The position numbers and the translations under genes are program-made. The notes under the pieces are model-generated. The model ran no database searches and had not been told where the DNA came from. It worked only from the letters and a program-made list of their open reading frames with translations. A stretch of 64,000 nucleotides of DNA from Sipunculus nudus (taxonomy: Eukaryota; Annelida; Sipuncula; Golfingiida; Sipunculidae): positions 62,745,659-62,809,658 of the forward strand of contig CM049313.1 in NCBI GenBank assembly GCA_026874595.1, read 5' to 3'. This document shows, piece by piece, positions 37,390-47,442 of this stretch. Positions within the stretch are counted from its first letter, which is position 1. Each line of letters begins with the position of its first letter.

Positions 37390-39665
37390 TGTAAACATGG
37401 TGGTGGATTTGGAGAGACAAGAGCGCCCAATTTCTGCCTGAGCTTTTTTATTGTTTTTTATTTCAATGATAATTTACCAGGGTTGCCTATTCAGCACAAT
37501 ATGCTGATTTTCAGTAGGGTCCTGGGTCCAGTGAACATTTCAATTGTATACACATAACAGGGACATCAACTACACTCATCTTATATGGACCCAACTCGAC
37601 AAACTCGCCATGAGGTAGTGGCAACGCCGTGTCCCTCAGCACTGCATAGCAGTGAGAGAGCAGCTACCCGAACAGATAAGTCTGCCGAGCGGATCTTCAT
37701 GAGAGAGGAGTGAGCGACCACGCTGAATAAGGATCATATACAGAATAAAAATGTAAAAGCCTGAACTTATAGCATAAAGATAAATACATGATTAGTACGC
37801 GAATACCTACATTAAAGTATAAGATAACTTTACATTCTAGAATATTAACAAAACATATATAACAATATGCTAACAAGAAAATGACAATGGCAAATATTAG
37901 CTACGTATACATAAATTATAAAATTTTCTGGTACATTCAACTCAGTATAAGGGCTTAAAAGGTCTTTGTCGAAGTCGGAAATCCAACAAAGCGGAAACTG
38001 ATCCCTAAGACAAGGGCAGGCATTATAAGTAGCAGATATATGTAAAAGTATACATCTAATTATAAAATGTTAGGTGGCGTCGAGAAAATGTTCAACCTCC
38101 GAGGCTGACTTAAAAATAAGCTGATTCAAGTCAGGGGTCGGGGTAATAAACAACTAGACTTGACACATAAACAAAATACAAATAATGATAATGGTGAACT
38201 CATTGGCTATAAACTAAAACAATACAGCACATATCTAAATTTTGTGAGATACAATAAAATGGCGAATATCAGATAAGAAAACATATCATTATAAAATGTT
38301 CTGTATCGAACATTTATACGAGTGCTTAAAATGATCGCTATCTGAGGCAGTTTGTAAACTCAATAACAGGTGATTTCAAATACAGAGACCAGCGTAACAA
38401 AAACTGGAGTTAAAATATTCACTTCCAGGCATAGGTAACGTTAAATTGTGGTTTGCAGAAGATCTTGTTTTGTATGGAATCTCTTGATAATTAAGAGCAT
38501 TTTTTATTAGCATTTATATACAGGTACATACATAAAGTAGCGATACCTTTGCTCCACAGTCTCCCAACCTAGTTTGTTAATTAAAGACGCAGACGATGTG
38601 TTGCTGTCATTTTTTTTTTTCTTATTCTGTAATTTTTGGATTCGACTTTAATACGATTTGAAACAATTCCGCATAACAGATATTCAGTAATCGATGTGGC
38701 TTTGAACATATAGTATTTAAACTAAAAGTTGGAATTATTTTACTAAGTCAGAAGAGTTTTTTACTTACTGTTCTCAATTGGGGGATTCATCTGTCTTCCT
38801 CTGTTTATAGAACCCTTTCTTGGGCCAAGGGACAATGAGGAAAGATACACCTATAATATGGGATTTCCGAAACCTGGATAATATTTGCAGCATATTAGGT
38901 AATGAATGCAATAAGTCATCGTAATGACAGCCATTTTGATTTGGTACGAGCAGAAAAAAAACACGTATTGAGGTACCCTACAGTTTATTTGCAGGGGTTG
39001 TTTGCTAAGCCGCAATCCCTTTTTATGCAATTCCTTATGACAGGAGACTCCCTAGCGCGGGAGAAAAAAGACACAGTTGATTCAAAACATGAACCGGGAC
39101 ATAATTCCAGTAATGGAAAAGAATGTTTATATTGGGTTCTATTCTTTTTTTTAACTTTACTTTCGGGGTTTTGGATCATAGTGTAACCGTACGCTGCACA
39201 GGCGTTGAACTGGCAAACTAGAGAAGCAGCGCACTTATGGACAGTGACGACAGCTTGTTATGGGATAGTAAATCTTGCTGGGATCTTGGTATGAAAGTAT
39301 GTTCCTCCTGTCCTCCCACTCTCAAAAGGCTTTCCTTTTATTGTGTTCATTACTGATCGGTGCCTTTGCAATTCATATTCATCAAGCACATTTTTTTGCC
39401 GTTGTATACCGTGTAGGCCCGGCCACCGTGATTGCCCCGGTTTTTCGTGGGCCGGAAGCTTAATGAACCAATCAAGGGCTTCCACATCCATATATTTCAT
39501 AGATTAGTCGTTCGGGGTCCTAGTTTGGCCAACCTCGACTGCACTTTTGTTTGGACACTCAGTCATGCATAGTACTGGTGTACTCCATCGGTTTTTACCA
39601 GCACACACATATTGATTTACGTTATTTTGTCACTCATACAGCGCTTGTCTATTGGTTAACCTAAA
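37390..39665 (+). pseudogene. MFSD4-like transporter pseudogene C, split
   Basis: The start of exon 3 survives at about 37390-37455 (GAGACAAGAGCGCCC, as in copy B at 27407-27421). The rest of exon 3 resumes at about 38765 (TTACTGTTCTC..., then TCTGTCTTCCTCTGTTTA) and runs to about 39665. Many frameshifts and stops occur. Recognisable coding patches are 'ALNWQTREAA' (39204-39240) and the C-terminal 'HSTG'-like end region matching 28300-28400. Exons 1 and 2 were not found. Gene C is more decayed than A, so it is the older loss. Confidence 0.88.
37456..38764. mobile_element. about 1.3 kb insertion splitting pseudogene C
   Basis: Interrupts sequence that is continuous in copies A and B. It contains an isolated GC-richer patch (37560-37735) and then AT-rich sequence with no open frame. 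No terminal inverted repeat or target duplication was recognised. The type is unknown. Confidence 0.6.
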
Positions 39666-39669
39666 AGCT

Positions 39670-40900
39670 TTTATTTTTGGAAAATTCTGTTAATCAATGT
39701 ACATGAAGAAGAATTTTTGACTGGCTGATTAAATTATTCAGTCCTATAGCTGTTGCATTAATTAGGTGAAATGATGGTATAAGGTGGATTCCCTTTAATA
39801 TCTTTACGTGATTGAGTAAGAATACGCCATCACCGAATGTCTCGGATCCTTTATATACATTTTACAGAAGCACTGTGGAAATTTCTGATAACTGTACTAT
39901 TTAAATAAAACTTTTCACAGAGATTCCACAGGTATCTTGTACACAATACAGAAAGCAATTACACTAATAATCCTAGATTGAGGTTTAGCAGTATTATATA
40001 ATAGGTGGTGTGTACAACACAGCTGTGTACCACATCGCGGGGCTGCGGTTCTTACACAATGGTACTGTTAACGTGACACTTTATCGTAATGCAGTTTATT
40101 ATAAGGTGTGAGGAGATAATATTAATGAATGATTAATTAATATAACCTTGTTCAACACTTCTTTCTATCTAATGTATGGAAAAGATTTTTCCTGTTCCAA
40201 TAAGTCATCAAAGCAGAAGCAGACAATTTATCTTGGACGGAACTTTGATCTGTGGCTTAACAAGCCAACTTTCTTAGAAAACGTCTCAAAACGGTAGCGG
40301 CTTTTACGTTATGCCTGTCATTAATCCCAATAATTAAGAAGTCAAATATGTAACAGAAACATCATTTTTCTTTTTCAAAAATCAGTTTTAAACATTTCTA
40401 TAAAATATGGAAAAATTTGATATTTGAAAACTGTATCGGGATACGCAATATGCGAATAACTGTATCGTGACATACTAATATATCGTTACTATCGCGAGCA
40501 CTCATAAAAAAACAGGGCTGGTGTTTGTAGTCTACATTGTTACTGTTGTTACGACCGCAAAGTATTTCTGATGGAGGACAATTCAGCGGTTTCATGTTTT
40601 AATTTATCATAATATATTTGTCATAAGTATTGTTTCTTTATATGCATTTTGCATAAAAAAGCATTTGTGTTAAAACAAGTATAAATTGTCAAATTAAAAT
40701 AAAAGACGTTTAACCTACATTATGTTATAATTCGAATTTGTCAAAGTACCTCATCTTGGACATTGCTGCGAGAAAGACAAATATTCATCAGCTTTGATTT
40801 GTCGAGCGTTGGTATGGTGACTCTGTCAATCTTGTCTAGATATCCTGCTTTTATATTCTCCGGATCTTAATCGTAAACAACGGGCATTTCATTTATTTAA
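39670..40900. other. gene-free AT-rich stretch
   Basis: No conserved frame, tandem repeat or element end was seen on either strand. Confidence 0.5.
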
Positions 40901-40919
40901 TTACTGTACATATTATAAC

Positions 40920-41780
40920 AAACACAAGCATGGATAACGCGAAACCAGAGAGGGACAGATGAAGTAAAGCATGGATTGAATGGCGAGGGGAAAAAGAGAG
41001 AGGTGTGTTGCATATAAACAAGGACGTCTGCAGCAGAAATGCGTATGAAGGTGGCGCCACCTGCCATAAAATCCAGAAAGTTGTCTAAGTTGTATACAAT
41101 TGCACAATTTAGGGCAGATAAATCAAAACACTGCCGAGATATGAGTGATTTTATCCAACGGCAGACAAACAGACGGACACTGTGCAAAAATGGTGGCGCC
41201 ACCAGTTTTAAGTATGATAAAGAGCTATGTGAGATCTATACACATGCAAAATTTTGGCTCAATTAGTCAGACGGTTCCCGAGATATTAGCTTGGATGTCT
41301 GCAGCCTGAACGTGAAAGAAGGTGGCGCCACCTGCCACAAAATCGAAAAAACTATCCAGGATGAATATACATGCAAAATTTCAGGTGGATAAGTCCATTC
41401 ACTGCAGAGATACAGAGTGATTTTATCCCAAGGCAGATGAACAGATGGACACTGTGCAAAAATGGTTGCAGGTGGAGCCATTTTTATGTATGTTATAAAG
41501 CTATCATAGGGCTACATTTGTGCAAAAAAAATTTTCCTGATTGGTCAAAGGATTCCGAAGTTATGTGGATTAATGTGTCAAAAGACACGCACAGATGGAC
41601 GCACTGGAGACAGGAAAGGTCAGAGGTCAATGCCAAATATTTTGGCACCAGTTCACATGTGACCTGATAATTGTGTAAAGTTTTGGAAAAAATTGGTCCA
41701 GTGGTCTCAGAGTTCTATTCTGGAAACGAATGCGGCGGTGGCAGCGGATCCCGGTCAAAAACATAGTATCTGCAAAACTT
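40920..41780. mobile_element. tandem-repeat element with GGTGGCGCCACC core, copy 2
   Basis: Paralogue of 29150-30600, sharing GAGATATGAGTGATTTTATCC and AAGGCAGATGAACAGATGGAC. Perfect palindromic cores lie at 41050, 41192 and 41321. It runs to the phrase AAAACATAGTATCTGCAAAACT (30571-30593 in copy 1). Confidence 0.75.
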
Positions 41781-41834
41781 CGTTTTGGCGGATACAAATA
41801 TGAATCATATGACCAACATTCACACAACACATGG

Positions 41835-42615
41835 TGATGCTAGCTCCTGTTTTTTTTTTTTTATGTTTGTTTGCTTTATTTGCCAAATGACTAGGTTCAA
41901 AATCAAGTAACTCAACCAAAACCATTGAACAAACTTGACAGCTCAACTCTGGGACTATTTCTATGAAATATTGTTCAATTTCAGATTGATTCAATTATGA
42001 TTTCAGAGAAGATTTTCAAACTTTTTCATTTTTAACCCTGTAAAATGTAAGTTAATGCATGTAGCGCCACAAAAAGCTAAATCCCACATTATCTGAATAA
42101 ACTATAAAGATGCTAGCTGCTGCTGTTCCTGGGAAATTATGGTTTAATGTACTGACGACCGATAACCCCCCTACAAAAGAGGTTGCTGAAGGTGGCGCCA
42201 CCAATTTCTCGTTTTCAGACATGACTAATGTGACCAACATTCGCACAAAATTTGGTGATGATAGCTCCAGCCGTTTCTGAGATTGTATATTTCTAGTATG
42301 CTTTTTTTGGTCAAACGACTATGTAACTAGGCCAAAAATCACTGAACTGGAACCATTCGAACAAACTTGACAGAGATAATTTCTGTGAAATACTGAATAA
42401 TATTGCTTGACAGTATCACAGGAGTTTCAGTTTTTTAGATTTTTAATCCAAATAATTAAATAATCTCCAGAGTTTATTTAACAGAGTTTTAATGACTTAT
42501 TGTTTGCATAAAATTTAGTGATGCTAGCTTTTGCGGTTTCTGAGATTGTATGGGTTAACATACAGACAACGGATGACACCACACCATGCCATAAGATCAT
42601 TGGTTTGCTAAGAAG
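41835..42615. mobile_element. fragment of the host repeat family of 31780-34765
   Basis: Shares CATTCGAACAAACTTGACAG, GGTGATGATAGCTCCAGCCG and TCTGAGATTGTA with 34230-34480. Contains one perfect GGTGGCGCCACC at 42191 and a T13 run near 41850. Confidence 0.7.
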
Positions 42616-42745
42616 TGATTGTTCTCATATGATATCCTACAAACAAAGACTGACAAATTGACCAAAAATAATCTCCTCCATGCTTGTGTGTGTGTTTGTT
42701 GGGGGGGGGGAGGGGAGGGCATAAGGATGAAAACACAGTTGAGGA

Positions 42746-44584
42746 ACTACCGTAAAAGTCGTTGCAGAAGTCGCATCCTTATTACAAGTCGCATACTGAC
42801 TTTAAGGATTCCTCCGGAGAAAAGCCGTTCAAGTTTTGTTTCAGGAAAAGTCCATAATATAGGTCGCACCCAGACTTCAGAGGCGTCCCAACCACCTGAT
42901 ACTTATGGAATTTAAGTATCATTCCTTGTGGTGCAAGATTACAACCAACGTCCCCGTAGTACTAATGTGGTTTATTAACTAGTAAACCATTTAAACATAA
43001 AACTAATTGGACAGCTTTAATACGATGCTTATATTTAAGGAATAACAAGAAAATCATTACATATAAAGTCGGGGTTTGATTGTCAGATAAGATTTGTACG
43101 TTAAAGATCGTCAAAAGTATGGAGGATTCATTACACTATGATCAGTTTGCGCACGCGTGACCAGTCTCAAACCGATGCATTGGGCATATTTTTAACTAAA
43201 GATTATTGAAGGATGGAAAGAATAATTTAGTTTGAATTTATTCATCTAATTTCTTAAATGGGCTCTCAAACTGAATTAAGTAGCCCTTGAATTAATTGTT
43301 ACAACTTACCATCAAGGCGCGGTACATGCACGGTATCATTTAAATCACTGAAATATGTCAGTCAACAAGGGGATAATGAACGCTTTAAAGACCGGTCAGT
43401 TAAATAAAAAAATAAACATAATTGAATTTACGGGTATTATATTTACTGAGACTAATGATTTTATTCTGTGATAATATCTGGAAAGTCCAATTTCCATCGT
43501 TATCATTGAATATATTCAAATGGCTTAGATGTATGGCAGACTCGGCCGTATTGAATCAAATCCGTCAGGACACCAAACGATGCCGGTTCCCGTGGAATTT
43601 AGGTACGTATGTGGCAATTTCAGAAAATAAAATATATACTTGTATGGTGTTTTTTATTTCATTGTATTTATTAATGTGTCTTTATTAAAAAAAATCACGA
43701 ATACGTCAACGCACGATTGACCGTAATGCATGCGTGCCGCTATATTGTTGCCCGGGCATACGATCGTCATGAGAGAGACACAGGTAAATCACGAAGCAAA
43801 TCGTATATTTGCAGCTAACGTGAAACGTTATAACATTATATTATAACATTATCCAATACGCTTGAAAACCACGAGATGGTGACGGTGATCTGATGGTTCT
43901 TAAAATGGGAGTTTATAACTGTGGTTATCAGTCACGGAAGGCTTAGTTGACCTGGGGATGTAAAGGTCATTGAACGGGTGACCCGGGGCTTGAACTTCCG
44001 CTACACGGCTTCTAGGGCACCTGGTACCAAGCGATCAACCGGGCAGGCAATAAAATTCACGTGTATGTAGTGGATCAAGCTTGAATGAGACGCAACTTTA
44101 CATGTATAAACGGATATGGAACCGCGTGTTTTTCATAATGGCATGCATACTCATAAAGATTAAACGGAAAGAATATTACATCAGAGAGCGGCAGACTGGC
44201 ATATGCGTCAAATTGACATGATATAACAGTACCGCAGATTAGGAAGTGTCACTTGAATTGCGACTTGTCAGAACGGGTAGGCCTTGAACTGAGCAAATTT
44301 CATGTTAATAAAATCAAACTTCCGTCAGTTCACAAAATATGAGGCAGGTTTTCATTAGAGATGGTTAAAGGTGTAAATTATTGGGGATAGACGTGTCACA
44401 AAGCACTGGTTAAAGGTATCGCATATTATCGCTCAACTGACGTCGTTCCATATACCGGGAAAGCTGACTGAGACGGGATAAGTACGTATTATAAGTCGCA
44501 CCCCGACTTTTCTAGAAAATTCTTGTTTTTAGAATTCAATTTCCTAGTACAAGTCGCGACTTCTGCAACGACTTTTACGGTAGT
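42746..44584. mobile_element. non-autonomous DNA transposon with 29-bp perfect terminal inverted repeats
   Basis: The left end (42746-42774) begins ACTACCGTAAAAGTCG and is the exact reverse complement of the right end (44556-44584, finishing CGACTTTTACGGTAGT). TA lies just inside each edge (42748-42749, 44581-44582), so the element may be CCGTAAAAG...CTTTTACGG with a TA target duplication. Subterminal AAGTCGCA/TCGCACC repeats occur at both ends. The 88-residue frame at 43422 has no transposase signature. Perfect ends suggest recent mobility. Confidence 0.88.
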
Positions 44585-44639
44585 ACCACTGATGTAATTA
44601 AGCAGTCATAAGGATGTAGAAAATTGGGGGGGGGAAGAA

Positions 44640-44794
44640 AAAAATAGGTGGCATCACCAGTCTTAAAAAACTGATGAAACTATTTACGATCATTATATAT
44701 ATATAAATATTATATATTATATATTCACACTCATATAAATATACATGTACTAAATATATGACTGCTTAACTTATACTCTAACATGAATGCCACA
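44640..44794. repeat. TA-rich spacer with a degenerate palindrome core
   Basis: Holds AGGTGGCATCACCAG at about 44646 and TATATATATA-type sequence at 44694-44725. Confidence 0.6.
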
Positions 44795-46996
44795 GAAAAA
44801 ACTAGATGTGCCGGAACGACACGAATGCCCCCGCCTGGGGCAAAGTTCAGGAGGTGTTGTATGGTCAAAAAGGCAAAATGCAAACTCGATCTGTAACGGT
44901 TCATTATCAAGCAACACACCAAAAATCAGGCCAGTATTTGCAGGCATTGTGAATAAAGTCCATACCTGTGCAATTTTCATAAGAATTTCTGTCTTTCATG
45001 AAATTTTCTATGTTCAGGATCTGTCATATGGTCAAAAATAGGTTAACTGGGACGAACTTGATCTGTAAGTGGTCATTATGCGCCCACAGACCAAACATTA
45101 GGCCAGTATCTGTAAGCATTGCATTGCAAAACTAGAATATTAGCAAAAGCTGATAATCAGTTTTAAATTTAAATTGGAGATGTATGTACCATATTTTATA
45201 ACAATCCAACAAATGCTTCCTGAGAAATAAGCTCCTAAGTTTTTTTCTATACTAAGCTCTGTGACCTTGAAAAGTAGGTCAAGACCACCCATCTTTGAAC
45301 TTGACCAAGATTTTGTAAATATGATGCAAAAGCACTGAAGAAATGAAGTTCCTGTGTTGAATACCTTTGGAGATATCCTGCATAAAAGGCCAAAATTGAA
45401 AAGTCTGATAAAATTTCATTAAAAAATCAGAAATTGCAGGTGGCGCCACCAAAATTGTGCAGCACGTACAGACCATCAGTCCCAATGATCAAAGTAAGTT
45501 TTGTGAAAATCGACACAATGGTTCCTGAGATATAAGCTTCTGAGTGTTTTTCTATAATCAGCTCTAAAATGTAGAAAAATGTGTCAAGGTCACCCATCTT
45601 CGAACTTGACTGAGATGTTATCGATATACATCTTCACTGATGAAATAAAATTCCAACGGTGAATCCTTTTAGAGATATCCCGCTCACAAGGTAAAAGTTA
45701 ACAGATGCGGAACGGACGGACGGACACCGGACAGACAGATGGACAGACAGATAGACGGACAGCTTGGGTGACAACAATAGCCCATCAGCCTATGAGCTGA
45801 GGGCTAAAAACGGTTGTACATGTATATTTGTCATGAAAATTTATATTTTTCATGAAATTTTCTATGTTTAGGAGCCGTAAAACAATCAAAAGTAGGTCAA
45901 CCGGGACGAAACGCGAACTCAATCTGTAACTGGTCATTATCTGCCCACACATAAAAAATCAGGGCGGTATCTGCAGGCATTGCGGAAAAAAAGTCCGTAC
46001 ATATGCATTTGTTATGAAAATTTCTATTTTTTATGAAATTTTCTATGTTAGGGCACCATCAAACGGTCAAAAGTAGGTCAACTGGGACAAAACCTAAACT
46101 CATTCTGTTACTGGTCATTATCTGCAAACACACCAAAATCAGGCCAATATCTGCAGGCATTGCGAAAAAAAGTCTGTATATGTGTATTTGACATGAAAAT
46201 TTATATTTTTCGTGAAATTTTCTATGTTCAGGAGCCGTAAAACTGTCAAAAGTAGGTCAACTGGGACGAAACGCGAACTCCATCTGTAACTGGTCAATAT
46301 CTGCCCACACACCAAAAATCAGTCCAATATCTGCAGGCATTGCAAAAAACAGTCCGTACATGTGTACTTGTCATGAAAATTTATATTTTTCATGAAATTT
46401 TCTATGTTTAGTAGTCGTAAAACAGTCAAAAGTAGGTCTACTGGGACGAAACGCGAACTCGATCTGTAACTAGTCAATATCTGCATACACACCAAAAATC
46501 AGGCCTATATTTGCAGGCATTGCTAAAAAGAGTCAGTTCATGTGTATTTGTCACAAAAATTTCTATTTTTCATGAAATTTTCTAAGTTAAGGTGCTGTAA
46601 AACGGTCAAAATTAGGTCAACTGGGATGAAATGCGAACTAGATCTGTAACTGGTCATTATCTGCCCACACACCAAAAATCAGGCCAATATCTGCAGGCAT
46701 TGCAAAAAAAGTCCGTACATGCGTATTTGTCATGAAAATTTCTATTTTTCATGAAATTTTCTAAGTTAAGGAGCTGTAAAACGGTCAAAAGTAGGTCAAC
46801 TGGAAAGAAACAAGAAGTCAATCTGTAACTGGTCATTATCAGCACACACACCAAAAATCAGGCCAATATCTGCAGGCATTGCGAAAAAAAGTCCGTACAA
46901 CTGTTTGATTTCGGAATGACGGAAGGACAGAAGGACGGAATGACGGACATGGGTAGAACTATATGCCCCGGCCACTTTGTGGCGGGGGCATAACAA
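44795..46996. mobile_element. pearl/Helentron-like element with 180-bp tandem units, copy 1
   Basis: The left end AAAAACTAGATGTG is followed by a GTGCCGG/CGACAC hairpin and GAATGCCCCCGCCTGGGGC. The right end is a strong hairpin, GCCCCGGCCAC-TTT-GTGGCGGGGGC, then ATAAC. Tandem units of about 180 bp lie between, each with CATTATCTGCCCACACACC and GCAGGCATTGC, near 44940, 45973, 46155, 46338, 46516, 46695 and 46873. Before the right hairpin is a GGAAGGACAGAAGGACGG tract. No protein is encoded. On the opposite strand the left end reads hairpin-AT-CTAG-TTTT, the Helentron-type 3' end. One unit is interrupted by the nested insert at 45128-45807. Confidence 0.82.
45128..45807. mobile_element. second element nested in the pearl-like element
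   Basis: Starts ACTAGAATATTAGC just after GCATTGCA and ends TAGCCCATCAGC...GAGCTGAGGGCTAAAAA, a hairpin (TAGCCC/GGGCTA, TCAGC/GCTGA) followed by CTAAAA. On removal the flanks rejoin into a normal 180-bp unit (GCATTGC-A-rich-GTACATG). Near the right end is a GGACGGACGGACACCGGAC tract. It carries one perfect GGTGGCGCCACC at 45439. Confidence 0.78.
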
Positions 46997-47062
46997 AAGA
47001 AGGTTTTGAGATTTTGTCTTGTATTTGAAATATAACAGAAGGACAAGCACATGGGCATAATA

Positions 47063-47383
47063 TTCAAGAAGTGTCTATGTATTTCTCTGAGAAGAGCTAT
47101 GTTCAAGAAGTGTCCATTTACTTCTTTTGGAAAAGAGCTATGTTCAAGAAGTGTCCATGTACTTCTGTGACAAGAGCTATGTTCAAGAAGTTTCTGTGTA
47201 CTTCTGTGACAAGAGCTATGTTCAAGATGTGTTTCTATACTTCTCTTTGACAAGAGCTTTGTTCAAGAAGGGTCTATGTACCTCCTCTGACAAGAACTAT
47301 GTTCAAGAAGTGTCTGTGTACTTCTCTCTGACAAGAGCTATCATGCAGAAGGGTCCATTTACTCCTCTATAACATGTGCCATT
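47063..47383 (-). repeat. 39-41-bp minisatellite derived from the GPN2 stop-codon region
   Basis: Eight units start (plus strand TTCAAGAAG) at 47063, 47102, 47143, 47182, 47221, 47262, 47302 and about 47343. On the minus strand each reads like ATAGCTCTTGTCAGAGA, then AAGTACACAGACACTTC, then TTGAA, which matches the last coding bases of GPN2 exon 3 at 47443-47482. A full unit therefore re-encodes an 'IALVREKYTDTS-stop'-like tail. Small frames on both strands here are artefacts of the array. It lies about 60 bp after the gene's stop and is probably in the 3' UTR. Confidence 0.9.
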
Positions 47384-47442
47384 TCTAAAGATTAACTCTG
47401 TTGCTAAATGCAATTTTCTGGTTAAAGTCACATAAGCTATTT

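Noticed and set aside
43925-44045. Degenerate tRNA-like sequence (GGGGCTTGAACTTCC)
   Set aside because: Only a weak B-box resemblance on the minus strand, with no convincing A box or stem pairing.
46858-47372. Overlapping 131- and 81-residue open frames on both strands
   Set aside because: They are produced by the minisatellite period and the adjacent element, with repetitive Ser-Tyr-Val or His-Ser-Ser peptides and no family signature.
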